From NCBI GenBank assembly GCA_017634455.1, contig JAGBNK010000020.1, forward strand, positions 1 to 64,000: 64,000 nucleotides of DNA, given 5' to 3'. Shown piece by piece: positions 23,444 to 33,762 of the stretch. Numbering within the stretch: position 1 is the stretch's first letter; each line of letters opens with the position of its first letter. The notes below the pieces were generated by a model, which did not search any database, was not told the DNA's origin, and was given only the letters and a program-made list of their open reading frames with translations. Source of the stretch: Lachnospiraceae bacterium. Lineage in GTDB: Bacteria > Bacillota > Clostridia > Lachnospirales > Lachnospiraceae. Both the position numbers and the translations under genes were made by a program.

Positions 23444-25093
23444 TTGGAAATTAAAACAATTGACGCGGCTCAATTATCTAAAATGTTCCTGGCTGGAGCT
23501 AAAAGTCTTGAAAAAGAGAAAGACTATATAAATGAGTTGAATGTATTCCCTGTTCCAGATGGAGATACAGGTACAAATATGACAATGACAATTATGTCAG
23601 CTGCAAAAGAGGTATATGCTCTTGATAATCCAGATATGAAGACATTGGCAAAGGCTATTTCTTCAGGTTCTCTTCGTGGAGCTAGAGGTAACTCAGGTGT
23701 TATCCTTTCACAGCTTTTCAGAGGATTTACCAAGGTTATTAAGACAGTTGATGAAATTGATGTAGATATTATGTGCGAGGCTATTCAGAAGTCTTGTGAG
23801 ACTGCTTACAAGGCTGTTATGAAGCCAAAGGAAGGTACAATTCTTACAGTTGCTCGCGGAGTAGCTGATAAGGCATTGGAATTAGTTGATACAACTGATG
23901 ATTTAGCATATTTCTGTGATGAGATTATCAAGGAAGGTAATCTTGTACTTAGCAAGACTCCTGATATGCTCCCAGTTTTGAAGCAGGCAGGTGTTGTTGA
24001 TTCCGGCGGACAGGGACTTATGCAGGTTCTTATGGGCGGATTCGACTATATGATGGGCAAGGAAGTTGACTTGAGCTTTGATGATGATTCTAAGGCAGAG
24101 GAAGCTTCTGTAGAAGAGGTGAAATATGAATATTCAGTAGAATATGTAATTACAATGTCTTGCCCAATTTCTACAAAGAAGAAGAATGATTTGGTAAATT
24201 ACCTTGGAAGTGTTGGTGATTCAGTTGAAGTAAAGGCTGAGAACAACAGGGTAATGACATCTGTACATACAAATGAGCCTGGTGCCGTTATTAACATGGG
24301 TATGGGAATTGGTTCTCTTGTAGATATCAGGATTGAAAATCTCAAGGTATCTGCTAAGGATGCTTCAGCATCCAAGGCTACTGAGAACAAAGCTGTAGAG
24401 CCAGCACCTGTTGAGGCAACAAATGAAATTACCAAGGAAATTGGTTTTGTAGCAGTATCAATTGGCGAGGGATTAAATGCCATCTTTACTGAGCTTGGAG
24501 TTGATCACATGATTGAAGGTGGTCAGACTATGAATCCAAGTACAGAAGATGTTCTTGATGCTATCAACAAGGTACCAGCTAAGACTGTATTTGTATTACC
24601 TAACAACAAGAATATTATTATGGCAGCTAATCAGGCAGCATTACTTTCTGAGGACAAGGAAGTGAAGGTTATTCCTACCAAGACAATTCCTCAGGGTATT
24701 ACAGCTTTGATTAATTTCATACCTGATGAGAGTGCAGAGGATAATGAGAAGCGTATGCTTGCTGAAATTGCCAATGTGAAGACTGGTCAGATTACTTATG
24801 CTGTTAGAGATACAGTAATCGATGATAAGGTAATCAAGATGGGTGATTATATGGGTATCGGTGATGCAGGAATCTTGTCTGTTAGTCAGGATATCACAGA
24901 TACTTTCATTGATATGTTGAAAGAGATGGTTGATGAGGAATCAGCTATTATCTCAATCTACTACGGAGCAGATGTTTCTGAAGAAGATGCAACTGCTTTG
25001 AGTGAAAAGATTGGTGCAGAGTTTGGTGATGTTGAAATTGAACTTCAGGAGGGCGGACAGCCTGTATATTACTACATCTGTGCAGTAGAATAA
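23444..25093 (+). CDS. fakA: DAK2/DhaL domain protein, fatty acid kinase catalytic subunit-like (YloV/FakA)
   Basis: This 549-residue YloV/FakA-family protein phosphorylates fatty acids bound to a DegV/FakB partner in characterised relatives. The N-terminal DhaL domain (about 10-205) has NVFPVPDGDTGTNMT and SLRGARGNSGVILSQLFRG; a middle domain follows and the C-terminal YloV domain spans about 320-549. The start is TTG at 23444 with AGGAGGT seven bases upstream. No FakB gene is in the window. A terminator follows. Confidence 0.88.
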   Translation: MEIKTIDAAQLSKMFLAGAKSLEKEKDYINELNVFPVPDGDTGTNMTMTIMSAAKEVYALDNPDMKTLAKAISSGSLRGARGNSGVILSQLFRGFTKVIKTVDEIDVDIMCEAIQKSCETAYKAVMKPKEGTILTVARGVADKALELVDTTDDLAYFCDEIIKEGNLVLSKTPDMLPVLKQAGVVDSGGQGLMQVLMGGFDYMMGKEVDLSFDDDSKAEEASVEEVKYEYSVEYVITMSCPISTKKKNDLVNYLGSVGDSVEVKAENNRVMTSVHTNEPGAVINMGMGIGSLVDIRIENLKVSAKDASASKATENKAVEPAPVEATNEITKEIGFVAVSIGEGLNAIFTELGVDHMIEGGQTMNPSTEDVLDAINKVPAKTVFVLPNNKNIIMAANQAALLSEDKEVKVIPTKTIPQGITALINFIPDESAEDNEKRMLAEIANVKTGQITYAVRDTVIDDKVIKMGDYMGIGDAGILSVSQDITDTFIDMLKEMVDEESAIISIYYGADVSEEDATALSEKIGAEFGDVEIELQEGGQPVYYYICAVE

Positions 25094-25110
25094 TTATTAT
25101 TGATTTTATT

Positions 25111-25138
25111 GGGCGTCGCCTTTGCGGCGTCCTTTTTT
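25111..25138 (+). terminator. Intrinsic terminator after fakA
   Basis: The GC-rich stem GGGCGTCGC/GCGGCGTCC (25111-25119 with 25124-25132, two G-U pairs) has a CTTT loop and is followed by TTTTTT. Confidence 0.88.
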
Positions 25139-25190
25139 ATTTGATAATATATATCTATTGATATTAATTTGATTTTGTTTAGGAATTATT

Positions 25191-27281
25191 ATGGAATTAT
25201 ATGAGAATTTAACCAGCATAAAAGGTGTTGGGGAGAAGACGACCAGTTTATTTAATAAATTAGGCATATATACTGTTGGGGACTTGCTCTGGAACTATCC
25301 TAGAGATTACGAGGATTATCCGGACATTACCAATTTGGATGAAGCCATAGATACTGCCAGGGAAGATGGAATAGATCTGGTAAATGTAGGCATGAAGGTG
25401 GCTTTGGCAGGATCTGTTAGAACTCCTGCAATGATGAAGCGTACCAAGAGGCTCAATATTATAACAGCTACTTATTTCTGCCCTGACAAGCCTGTTGAAT
25501 GCGTATGGTTTAATAATACCTATATTCGATCAGGGATTAATATAGGCGAAATGGTGATTCTCTATGGAAGATTAAAAAGTGATGGCTACAGGTATAAGCT
25601 TGAGCAGCCTAATATTTATACCGTGGATAAATATAATAGTTTTAAATATTCCTTCCAGCCTATATATCATCTCACAAGAGGATTAAAGAATCAGAATGTG
25701 AGAAATGCTTTGAGAAATGCTATTGATAGTATTCGAAGCGATGGATTTACAGATGATTTCCTGCCACAAGAGGCTATAGAGAAATATAATCTCCTAAATT
25801 ATATGGATGCAGTGGAATATATGCATTTTCCTGAGAATTTTCAAGATTTAAAAGAAGGCAGAAGACGACTGGTATTTCAGGAATTCTATTATTTTATATT
25901 AAATAATGCTCTTCAGAGACGACAGGAGGTTGGAGTACTAAATACAAGGGACTTCTCCAAGGATTCTTGGGCTTCTGAATTGATTTCCAAGCTGCCTTAT
26001 GAGCTTACCAATGGACAAAAGGAAACTTATGACGTTATAATCCGTGATTTGCGTGGGCAGTATGTGTCTCAGAGGCTTATTCAGGGAGATGTGGGATCAG
26101 GTAAAACCATTGTGGCTTTCTTGAGTATGCTTATTGCTTCGGAAAATGGTTACCAATCTGTAATTATGGCTCCAACGGAAGTTCTGGCCAGACAGCATGC
26201 CGCATCCTTTGAGGAAATGGCGACAAATTATAATTTGCCAATTGAGGTGCTATGCCTCACAGGTTCTCTTACAGCTAAGCAAAAGCGTGAGGCATATGCT
26301 AAGATTCAAAACACTCAGGGGCTTCTAATTGTAGGAACCCATGCTTTGATACAGGAGAAAGTAGAATATAATAATCTGGCTCTTGTTATAACTGACGAAC
26401 AGCATCGATTTGGTGTTAAGCAAAGAGAATCCCTTGGTGAGAAGGGAGTTAGTCCTCATATGATTGTTATGAGTGCTACACCTATACCTAGAACCCTGGC
26501 TTTGATTCTCTATGGAAATATGCAGATTTCAGCAATTAAAGATATGCCTGCTAAAAGGTTGTCTATTAAAACTGCTGTCATAAAGGAAAACTTAAGAGCT
26601 AATGCTTACAACAAGATTGCTACAGAAATCAAGGCTGGACATCAGGCCTATATAATCTGCCCTTTGGTTGAATCTTCTGAGTCTTCTGAATCGGAAAATG
26701 TCATGGACTATGTGGACAAAATCAATAAATACTATGGAGGTATTTATAGAATCAGCCCTTTACATGGTAAGATGAAGCCTGCTGAAAAGAATAGAATAAT
26801 GCAGGAATTCTCAGAACATAATATTGATATTCTGGTATCCACAACAGTTGTTGAGGTTGGTATAAATGTGCCAAATGCCACAATTATTATGATTGAGGAT
26901 GCCAATAGATTTGGATTGGCTCAGTTGCATCAGCTGAGAGGTCGAGTTGGAAGAGGAAGTGATCAGTCTTATTGCGTACTTATGGATAAATCAAAAGGCA
27001 AGGATATAACTCCTAGATTGAAAGTAATGGGAGAGTCCACAGATGGATTCTACATTGCTGAGCAGGATTTAAAGCTGAGAGGTCCAGGAGATTTCTTTGG
27101 AGTGAGACAGAGTGGAGATTTTAATTTCAAGTTAGCAGATATAATTGGAGATGCTGACATATTAAAAGAAGCCTCAGTAGAGGTTGATAATCTGTTATCT
27201 CAGGATAACAAACTGGAAAATCATCCTAAACTGAAGCTTCACTTGAATTCTTTTGTAAAAGACAACAATCTAATACTTTAA
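25191..27281 (+). CDS. recG: ATP-dependent DNA helicase RecG
   Basis: RecG remodels stalled replication forks and Holliday junctions. The 696-residue protein has an N-terminal wedge/OB region (1-160), Walker A GDVGSGKT (about 300), the DExH-type DEQHRFG (about 400), helicase motif III SATPIPRT, motif VI QLHQLRGRVGRG, and the C-terminal RecG signature GPGDFFGVRQSG. The length is normal. It sits in the conserved asp23-fakA-recG order and converges on the NFACT gene with seven bases between the stops. Confidence 0.97.
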   Translation: MELYENLTSIKGVGEKTTSLFNKLGIYTVGDLLWNYPRDYEDYPDITNLDEAIDTAREDGIDLVNVGMKVALAGSVRTPAMMKRTKRLNIITATYFCPDKPVECVWFNNTYIRSGINIGEMVILYGRLKSDGYRYKLEQPNIYTVDKYNSFKYSFQPIYHLTRGLKNQNVRNALRNAIDSIRSDGFTDDFLPQEAIEKYNLLNYMDAVEYMHFPENFQDLKEGRRRLVFQEFYYFILNNALQRRQEVGVLNTRDFSKDSWASELISKLPYELTNGQKETYDVIIRDLRGQYVSQRLIQGDVGSGKTIVAFLSMLIASENGYQSVIMAPTEVLARQHAASFEEMATNYNLPIEVLCLTGSLTAKQKREAYAKIQNTQGLLIVGTHALIQEKVEYNNLALVITDEQHRFGVKQRESLGEKGVSPHMIVMSATPIPRTLALILYGNMQISAIKDMPAKRLSIKTAVIKENLRANAYNKIATEIKAGHQAYIICPLVESSESSESENVMDYVDKINKYYGGIYRISPLHGKMKPAEKNRIMQEFSEHNIDILVSTTVVEVGINVPNATIIMIEDANRFGLAQLHQLRGRVGRGSDQSYCVLMDKSKGKDITPRLKVMGESTDGFYIAEQDLKLRGPGDFFGVRQSGDFNFKLADIIGDADILKEASVEVDNLLSQDNKLENHPKLKLHLNSFVKDNNLIL

Positions 27282-27288
27282 AGAATTA

Positions 27289-29034
27289 TTATTTAATTCT
27301 CTTTAAATTAGCAATTGATGGAGTGGCTATCATGGAGTAGTTGGTATAGTAAACTACAAATCCAGGAGCTGCTCCATTTGGTTTCTTTACATTTTTCTTC
27401 TGGAGATAGTCAATCTCAACCTTTTCATTATCTGACAGGGAAGAATAATAGCCTGCCAGTGCTGCAGCTGTTTCAAAGGTGTCATCAGGCAATTCCTTAT
27501 TCTCGCTTTTTACAATTACATGAGAGCCAGGAGCCCCCTTTGCATGAAACCACCAATCATTTCCTGTGGCAAATTTAAAGGTTAACTGATCATTTTGCTG
27601 GTTGTTCTTACCTACATACATGTGGAAGCCGTTCTTGTCTACGAAGTGCATAGGCTCGCTTTTATCTCTGATTTTCATTTTGCTATTCTTGCGCTTTTTG
27701 ATAAAACCAAAGTTTGATAGTTCTTCTTTGATGGCGTTTAAATCCCCATCATTTTCCGCGAAGGAGAGAGCAGTTTCAATGGATTCTAATATTTCTATTT
27801 CTTTTTCTGTCTCCAATATATATTGATCCAAGGCTTCTGCAGTTCGCTTAAGCTTATTATATTTGTCAAAATATTTCTTGGCATTTTCCATTGGAGAGAT
27901 GGTAGGATCCAGAGGGATTCTAAGCTCAGTATTGTCATAATAATTTACTACATCAATATATTTATCACCGGCCCCCGCCTGGTATCCGTAAGTGTGAAGC
28001 ATCTCTCCATAGATTTTATATTTATCTTTTTTCTCGGTGTCGGATAGTTGCTTCTTCTGCAATTGATATTTCTTGCGGTCCCTATCTAAATGGATTGAGA
28101 TAATCTTACGCAAATCCGTGGATTTCTGATGTATGTTGGTATATTTATTCTTCTGGGCATAGAAGCTTACCAGAACCTGAGATATGGAATCTGCAGCTAT
28201 CTCTTCATAATCAGAATACATTGTAAGCTTAATAGGAGCGAAGTCCACTGGTTTATCATTTTCCATGTCATAATATACATACATCTGGAAATTTTCTGTT
28301 TTGATGGTATTAATCAAATCAAATAACTGATTCTTCCATGATTTAACCTGGTCAGGACTAAGAGAAGCTGTTACAACATCACCGTCTAATCCTGCACGAT
28401 ATGCAACTTCGTGGGCGATTACAGGAGATATTCCTACAAGATTCTGATACAGAGCCTTGCACAGAGAAGCTGGCTTGCTGGCAATTGTATTCATGAATTC
28501 TTCTTCAGTTAATTCCAGAGGATTCAGCTTGCCCTCCTGAGTTGGAATGAAATATTCTCTGTTAGGCAGCACTTCACGGACTGAACTAACCTGAGCAGAT
28601 ATATGCTTGATGCTGTCCATAATAATATTGTCGCTGTCGCAGAATATTATATTGCTGTGCTTACCCATTAATTCCACATATAAATATTTCACAGCAGGAT
28701 CGCCTAATTCATCTAAATGCTCAATTTTGAAGCGTATAACTCGTTCTAAACCGGGCTGCGAGATTTCTGTAATTCGGCCATTGCCAATATGCTTGCGCAG
28801 AAGCATACAGAAATTAGGTGCAACCTGAGGTGACACCTTATTTTCCTCTGTTAAATATATAAATGGCAGAGTTGGGTTTGCTGATATTAGCAAACGATTC
28901 TTGCCCTTGATACCTTTGAAGGTAAATAGAATTTCGTTCTTTTCAGGTTGAGCTATTTTGCTTATTCTCTGGTTTAAAATAGTATCGTTGCATTCCTTTA
29001 CGATGGATGCAATTGTAATTCCGTCTAAAGCCAT
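27289..29034 (-). CDS. NFACT family protein (RqcH/Rqc2 homologue, FbpA-like)
   Basis: This 581-residue protein of the NFACT family binds stalled 50S-peptidyl-tRNA complexes and directs alanine tailing in Bacillus (RqcH); it is often annotated as fibronectin-binding. The NFACT-N domain has MALDGITIASIVKECND at the start, coiled coils lie at about 290-420, and the NFACT-R domain has FHMYVGKNNQQND and GNDWWFHAKGAPGSHVIVKS (about 470-520). It is convergent with recG and divergent from yicC. Confidence 0.9.
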   Translation of the reverse strand: MALDGITIASIVKECNDTILNQRISKIAQPEKNEILFTFKGIKGKNRLLISANPTLPFIYLTEENKVSPQVAPNFCMLLRKHIGNGRITEISQPGLERVIRFKIEHLDELGDPAVKYLYVELMGKHSNIIFCDSDNIIMDSIKHISAQVSSVREVLPNREYFIPTQEGKLNPLELTEEEFMNTIASKPASLCKALYQNLVGISPVIAHEVAYRAGLDGDVVTASLSPDQVKSWKNQLFDLINTIKTENFQMYVYYDMENDKPVDFAPIKLTMYSDYEEIAADSISQVLVSFYAQKNKYTNIHQKSTDLRKIISIHLDRDRKKYQLQKKQLSDTEKKDKYKIYGEMLHTYGYQAGAGDKYIDVVNYYDNTELRIPLDPTISPMENAKKYFDKYNKLKRTAEALDQYILETEKEIEILESIETALSFAENDGDLNAIKEELSNFGFIKKRKNSKMKIRDKSEPMHFVDKNGFHMYVGKNNQQNDQLTFKFATGNDWWFHAKGAPGSHVIVKSENKELPDDTFETAAALAGYYSSLSDNEKVEIDYLQKKNVKKPNGAAPGFVVYYTNYSMIATPSIANLKRIK

Positions 29035-29142
29035 GTTTTCTACTCCATAAATTCAAAATAATTTAACATGAAAATTATATACAAAAAATCCGAAAAATTA
29101 AAGGAAAATAAAGGAGTTTTTCACAGATTTTCGCTGATTTGT

Positions 29143-29171
29143 TTGACCTTTTGTAATCCCTTTTATATAAT
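29143..29171 (+). promoter_or_regulatory. Promoter of yicC-remA-gmk-rpoZ operon
   Basis: TTGACC (29143-29148) and TATAAT (29166-29171) have a 17-bp spacer. It predicts a leader of about 75 bases before yicC. Confidence 0.7.
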
Positions 29172-29252
29172 AAAAATATCTATGCAATGATGACATTTTT
29201 ATGTAATTATATACAAGTGTCGCAATTTATATTTATTTCGTGGAGGCGCCTT

Positions 29253-30131
29253 ATGGCAAGGAGTATGACAGGCTTCGGCCGCGGTGAATTTGAAGATTCT
29301 ACACACAAGATTGTTGTGGAAATGAAATCGGTAAATCATCGTTTCTTGGACTTGAATATTAAAATGCCTAGAAAGCTTAATGCTTTTGAGGGAGATGTTC
29401 GAAACTATCTGAAGAGCAGATTGATTCGTGGTAAGGTTGATATATTTATTAACATTGAAGAGTCTGCGGAAGCTGCAATTTCTGTTAAATATAATTCAGA
29501 AATTGCCAATATGTATTTGAACAATTTGAAGAAAATGTCTCAGGAGATGGAACTTGAATTTGATATTAAAACAAGCCATCTATCCAGATATCCTGATGTT
29601 TTTGAAGTCGAGGATCTGCAGGAGGATGAGGAGAACTTATCTAATATTCTCATGAAGGCTCTTGAGCTTGCAACGGATAAGTTTATTGAAAATAGAGAAT
29701 CTGAGGGTGAACGCTTAAAGGCAGATCTTATTGCCAAGGTTGACGAGATGAATTCTTATGTGGACATATTAGAACGCAGAAGTCCTGAAATTATTCAAGA
29801 ATATTCTGACAGACTTCGTGAGAAGATTATAAATCTGGTTGGTGATGGTAATGTTGATGAGAGCAGAATTGCATCTGAGATTGTTATCTATGCTGACAAG
29901 ATATGTATTGATGAGGAAATGGTTAGACTTCGTTCTCATGTAAATGAGACTAAGAAAGTTTTAGAGGAAAATGATGAAGTTGGAAGAAAACTTGATTTCA
30001 TCGCTCAGGAAATGAACCGTGAATCTAATACAATTCTCTCAAAGTCCACAGATATAGAAATTGCAAATATTGGAATTGAGCTCAAGACTTTAATTGAAAA
30101 GATACGCGAGCAGATTCAGAACTTGGAGTAA
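29253..30131 (+). CDS. YicC/YloC family endoribonuclease
   Basis: This 292-residue YicC/YloC-family RNase starts with the family motif [15 protein letters not shown] and has [19 protein letters not shown] (about 24-42); the C-terminal DUF1732 part contains [17 protein letters not shown] (about 249-265). ATG 29253 with TGGAGG upstream is chosen over an in-frame ATG at 29187 that has no site. It opens the conserved yloC-remA-gmk-rpoZ cluster. Confidence 0.92.
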   Translation: MARSMTGFGRGEFEDSTHKIVVEMKSVNHRFLDLNIKMPRKLNAFEGDVRNYLKSRLIRGKVDIFINIEESAEAAISVKYNSEIANMYLNNLKKMSQEMELEFDIKTSHLSRYPDVFEVEDLQEDEENLSNILMKALELATDKFIENRESEGERLKADLIAKVDEMNSYVDILERRSPEIIQEYSDRLREKIINLVGDGNVDESRIASEIVIYADKICIDEEMVRLRSHVNETKKVLEENDEVGRKLDFIAQEMNRESNTILSKSTDIEIANIGIELKTLIEKIREQIQNLE

Positions 30132-30133
30132 TT

Positions 30134-30394
30134 ATGTCATTTGTAAATATAGGATTTGGAAATATAATCAATACCGACAAAGTTGTATCTATTGTTACAC
30201 CTGATTCGGCACCTGTTAAGAGGCTTGTACAGAAGGCTAAGGAAGATGGCATTGTAGTTGATGCTACACAGGGTAGAAGAACAAGAGGAGTTATAATTAC
30301 AGATTCTCATGTGATTCTCTCATCATTGGTTCCGGATACTATTGCAAGTCGTACCAAGCAGGCAGATTATAAAAAGGAGGAAGATACAATATGA
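30134..30394 (+). CDS. remA: RemA/DUF370 family DNA-binding regulator
   Basis: This 86-residue RemA-family protein is, in B. subtilis, a DNA-binding activator of biofilm matrix and osmoprotection operons. Family features are [19 protein letters not shown] (about 3-21) and [20 protein letters not shown] (about 45-64). It lies two bases after yicC and overlaps gmk by four bases. Target genes in this organism are unknown. Confidence 0.92.
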   Translation: MSFVNIGFGNIINTDKVVSIVTPDSAPVKRLVQKAKEDGIVVDATQGRRTRGVIITDSHVILSSLVPDTIASRTKQADYKKEEDTI

Positions 30395-31023
30395 AACAAA
30401 CAGGTTTGATAATTGTGTTGTCTGGTTTTTCTGGTGCTGGAAAAGGTACCATTATGAAACATTTATTAAAATCACATCCCGGCGAGTTTAATTTATCAAT
30501 TTCTGCGACAACAAGACAGAAACGCCAGGGAGAGGAAGATGGCAGAGATTATTTCTTCAAAACCAGAGAAGAATTTGATGCCATGATAGAAAATGGTGAA
30601 TTATTGGAATATGCTACATTTAACGACAATTCCTATGGCACACCAAAATCATATGTAGAACAGTTGGTTAACGAAGGCAAGGATGTACTTCTTGAAATTG
30701 AAATTCAGGGTGCTCTTCAGGTTAAGAAAATTTTCCCTGAGGCAGTTTTATTATTTGTTATGCCTCCATCAGCTGATGCTCTCAAGGAGCGATTACTTGG
30801 CAGAGGTACAGAGACAGAGGAAGTTGTAGCACAGAGACTTGCTATTTCTACCAAGGAATCACAGTATATGAGTCAGTATGACTATCTGGTAGTTAATGAT
30901 GAATTAGAGAATGCTGTGGAAAATGTGTATTCAATCATTTCTAGTGAACATCTCAAGACTTCTAGAAATGTTGAAAATATAAATATCATTAAAGAAGATT
31001 TAAAGAAATTTGAAAGGAGTTAA
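30391..31023 (+). CDS. gmk: Guanylate kinase
   Basis: Gmk phosphorylates GMP and dGMP. The 210-residue protein has a P-loop [10 protein letters not shown] (about 10-19), GMP-binding [17 protein letters not shown] (about 35-51) and the lid region. The length is normal. It overlaps remA (ATGA) and lies between remA and rpoZ, a conserved Firmicute order tying nucleotide supply and ppGpp targets to transcription. Confidence 0.96.
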   Translation: MKQTGLIIVLSGFSGAGKGTIMKHLLKSHPGEFNLSISATTRQKRQGEEDGRDYFFKTREEFDAMIENGELLEYATFNDNSYGTPKSYVEQLVNEGKDVLLEIEIQGALQVKKIFPEAVLLFVMPPSADALKERLLGRGTETEEVVAQRLAISTKESQYMSQYDYLVVNDELENAVENVYSIISSEHLKTSRNVENINIIKEDLKKFERS

Positions 31024-31029
31024 TATAAA

Positions 31030-31395
31030 ATGATACATCCATCTTATGTTGAATTAATGAGAGTAGTAAATGATAATGCAGAGGAAATCGGTGAGGAGCC
31101 AGTTGTAAATAGTCGTTACAGCATCGTAACTGCAACAGCTAAGCGTGCTAGACAGATTATTGATGGCGATGAGCCACTTATTGATACAAAGCAGGGAGAT
31201 AAACCTCTTTCTACAGCTGTAGCAGAACTTTACTCAGGGGAATTGAAGATTTTGACAGATGAGGAAGCTGAAATTGCCAAGGCTGAAGCTGAAGAAGCTG
31301 CAAGAATTGCTGCTGAGCAGGCTGCTGCCAAGGCTGCAGAGAAAGCTGCCAAGGCTGCAGAAGAGAATGCAGAAGCTGAGGCTACAGAGGAATAG
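31030..31395 (+). CDS. rpoZ: RNA polymerase omega subunit with Ala/Glu/Lys-rich tail
   Basis: The omega subunit assists RNA polymerase assembly. The N-terminal part (1-68) shows the omega core: MIHPSYVELMRV, a VNSRYSIVTATAKRARQI helix and DGDEPL. The rest (about 75-121) is a helix-forming tail rich in Ala, Glu and Lys with repeated EAEEAA- and AAKAAEKA-like stretches, longer than typical clostridial omega (about 70-90). The tail is probably a lineage-specific extension. Confidence 0.9.
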   Translation: MIHPSYVELMRVVNDNAEEIGEEPVVNSRYSIVTATAKRARQIIDGDEPLIDTKQGDKPLSTAVAELYSGELKILTDEEAEIAKAEAEEAARIAAEQAAAKAAEKAAKAAEENAEAEATEE

Positions 31396-31397
31396 TA

Positions 31398-32720
31398 ATG
31401 AAATTATTATTTGTTTCACTAGGTTGCGATAAAAACCTGGTAGATACTGAGCACATGCTATCTCGTCTGGTTAAGCATGATTTTGTATTGACTGATGATG
31501 AAAATGAAGCAGATGTTATTGTAGTAAATACCTGTTGTTTCATTAGCGATGCTATGGAAGAAAGTATTAATACACTTATTGAACTGGGACAACTGAAGGA
31601 AACTGGCAACTTAAAGGTTTTGGTTGCTTGTGGTTGCCTGGCTCAGCGCTATGCGGATGATATTCGCAAAGAGATTCCTGAAGTTGATGCCATTGTAGGT
31701 ACCAATTCTTACGATGAGATTGTAGAAGCAATCAATAATTCATTGTCTGGTGACAACAGAGAATATATGAAGTCTCTGGAGGGATTACCTGACAATTCAG
31801 AAGGCAGATTTGTAACAACAGGTGGACATTATGCTCATTTAAAAATTGCAGAGGGGTGTGACAAACACTGTACATATTGCGTTATTCCTTCTATTCGTGG
31901 AAATTACAGAAGTGTACCAATGGAAGAGATTATTGCTGAAGCTACTAAGTTAGCAGCTGGCGGAGTGTCAGAACTGATTTTGGTAGCTCAGGAGACAACA
32001 CTCTATGGTACGGATTTATATGGCAGAAAAACTCTGCCAGAGCTGCTTAATAAACTAAGCGACATTGACGGAATCCATTGGATTCGTTTGCAATATTGTT
32101 ATCCTGAGGAAATCACTGAGGAAATAATTGATGTTATGGCTTCAAATCCAAAGGTATGTCATTATATCGATATGCCAATTCAGCATTGCCATGATGAAAT
32201 ACTTGGCAGAATGGGTAGAAAAACCAATGAGGCTGACATTAGAAATATTGTGAAAGCTCTGAGAGAGAAAATGCCTGATATATGTATCCGCACTACACTG
32301 ATATGTGGATTTCCAGGTGAGACAGAAGAAGCTTTTGAGAAATTATTGAAATTTATAGAGGATATGAAATTTGATAGATTAGGTTCATTCCCTTACTCGA
32401 GACAGGAAAATACACCTGCTGCTGAATTTGATAATCAGATTCCAGAAGAAGTGAAGCTGCAAAGGGTAGATAAGGTGATGCAGTTACAACAGCAGATTTC
32501 AATGGAAGTCAATGAGAGTTTCATTGGTAAGGAATTGGAAGTATTTGTTGTTGGAAAAATCCCTGAAGACGGGGTGTTTGTTGCTAGAAGTTTCAGGGAT
32601 GCACCTGATGTGGATGGATTTGTTTTCATTAATTCTCATAGAGAATTAGTTTCGGGTGAGTATGTAAAGGTATTAATTACTGGGGCCCATGAATATGATC
32701 TAGTAGGAGAACTATTATGA
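31398..32720 (+). CDS. rimO: Ribosomal protein S12 methylthiotransferase RimO
   Basis: RimO adds a methylthio group to an aspartate of ribosomal protein S12. The 440-residue protein has an N-terminal MTTase domain (SLGCDKNLVDTEHM, NTCCFISDA, ACGCLAQRY), radical SAM C-x3-C-x2-C in GCDKHCTYCVIPSIRG (about 152-167) and a TRAM-like C-terminus. It is distinguished from MiaB by SLGCDKNLVD and IRGNYRS. Its stop overlaps the pgsA start by four bases. Confidence 0.95.
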   Translation: MKLLFVSLGCDKNLVDTEHMLSRLVKHDFVLTDDENEADVIVVNTCCFISDAMEESINTLIELGQLKETGNLKVLVACGCLAQRYADDIRKEIPEVDAIVGTNSYDEIVEAINNSLSGDNREYMKSLEGLPDNSEGRFVTTGGHYAHLKIAEGCDKHCTYCVIPSIRGNYRSVPMEEIIAEATKLAAGGVSELILVAQETTLYGTDLYGRKTLPELLNKLSDIDGIHWIRLQYCYPEEITEEIIDVMASNPKVCHYIDMPIQHCHDEILGRMGRKTNEADIRNIVKALREKMPDICIRTTLICGFPGETEEAFEKLLKFIEDMKFDRLGSFPYSRQENTPAAEFDNQIPEEVKLQRVDKVMQLQQQISMEVNESFIGKELEVFVVGKIPEDGVFVARSFRDAPDVDGFVFINSHRELVSGEYVKVLITGAHEYDLVGELL

Positions 32721-33259
32721 ATTTACCAAACAAATTAACTATTTTTAGAGTATTGCTAATTCCATTTTTTGTAGTAGTACTTTTGATTAATCCTGATAAC
32801 TCAATTAACCGTTATATTGCTGATGCAATTTTCATTATTGCAAGTCTTACAGATATGTTGGATGGCAAGATTGCCCGCAAATATAATCTTGTTACAGACT
32901 TCGGCAAGTTTATGGATCCTTTGGCAGACAAACTTCTGGTTTGCTCAGCTCTTATTTGCCTTATTGAGACAAGACAGGTTCCAGCGTGGGTTGTAATTAT
33001 TATTATCGCCAGAGAATTCGTGATCAGTGGATTCAGATTGGTTGCATCAGACAATGGTATTGTAATTGCCGCTAGCTACTGGGGCAAATTCAAGACGGTA
33101 TTCCAGATGTTTATGATTATTGTAATGGTTGCAAATATTGACCATATTGTAGCTTACACATTGGGACAGATTCTGATGTATATCGCTTTGGTTCTTACAG
33201 TTGTATCACTTATTGATTATCTGTACAAAAACAAAGATGTATTAAAGGAACAGAAATAA
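32717..33259 (+). CDS. pgsA: CDP-diacylglycerol-glycerol-3-phosphate 3-phosphatidyltransferase
   Basis: PgsA makes phosphatidylglycerol phosphate, the precursor of phosphatidylglycerol. This 180-residue membrane enzyme has the N-terminal LPNKLTIFRVLLIPFFV and the CDP-alcohol phosphotransferase signature D-x2-DG-x2-AR-x8-G-x3-D-x3-D beginning about residue 43. It overlaps rimO by four bases, and its stop overlaps the pncC start by one base. Confidence 0.95.
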   Translation: MNLPNKLTIFRVLLIPFFVVVLLINPDNSINRYIADAIFIIASLTDMLDGKIARKYNLVTDFGKFMDPLADKLLVCSALICLIETRQVPAWVVIIIIAREFVISGFRLVASDNGIVIAASYWGKFKTVFQMFMIIVMVANIDHIVAYTLGQILMYIALVLTVVSLIDYLYKNKDVLKEQK

Positions 33260-33762
33260 TGTATTCTGCAGAAGCTCTTGTACATAGATTAAATCATAAT
33301 AATTATATTGTAACTACTGCAGAATCTTGCACTGGTGGCTTAATTGCCGGCGCAATTACAGATATTCCCGGATCTTCCAATTGCTTCAAGGAGGGTTTTG
33401 TAACCTACTCTAATGAGGCCAAGGTCAAAAACCTCGGTGTTTCGGCTGAGACCATTGATACTTATGGTGTTGTAAGCAGACAGGTTGCAGCTGAGATGGC
33501 GAGGTGTCTGTTGGAGAGAACGACTGCAGATTTTGCCTTGTCTGTTACTGGTGTAGCTGGTCCGGATGGTGGCACAACAGAAACTCCTGTTGGAAGAGTA
33601 TATATTGGTTGCGCTTCATCAGCTGGATGCAAAGTTATTGAGAATACCTATTCAGGTGACAGACACTTGGTTCGTGTCCAGGCCGTAGAAGATGCATTAA
33701 AATTATTAGATGCATCTATAGATTATTATGAGGATGTAAATGAGAGTAATTGCAGGAAGTAA
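33259..33762 (+). CDS. pncC: CinA C-terminal domain protein, nicotinamide-nucleotide amidohydrolase
   Basis: This 167-residue stand-alone CinA C-terminal domain deamidates NMN to nicotinate mononucleotide in the PncC family. The diagnostic stretch is TTAESCTGGLIAGAITDIPG (about 19-38), followed by EGFVTYSNEAKVKNLGV and SVTGVAGPDGGT (about 95-106). The N-terminal MoCF domain of full CinA is absent and no candidate is adjacent. It overlaps pgsA by one base and rsmD by 23. Confidence 0.93.
   Translation: MYSAEALVHRLNHNNYIVTTAESCTGGLIAGAITDIPGSSNCFKEGFVTYSNEAKVKNLGVSAETIDTYGVVSRQVAAEMARCLLERTTADFALSVTGVAGPDGGTTETPVGRVYIGCASSAGCKVIENTYSGDRHLVRVQAVEDALKLLDASIDYYEDVNESNCRK

Noticed and set aside
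27277-27307. AT-rich inverted repeat across the recG and NFACT stop codons as a bidirectional terminator
   Set aside because: The stem is short, bulged and almost purely A-T, with no GC core; pairing of this kind arises often in such spacers.
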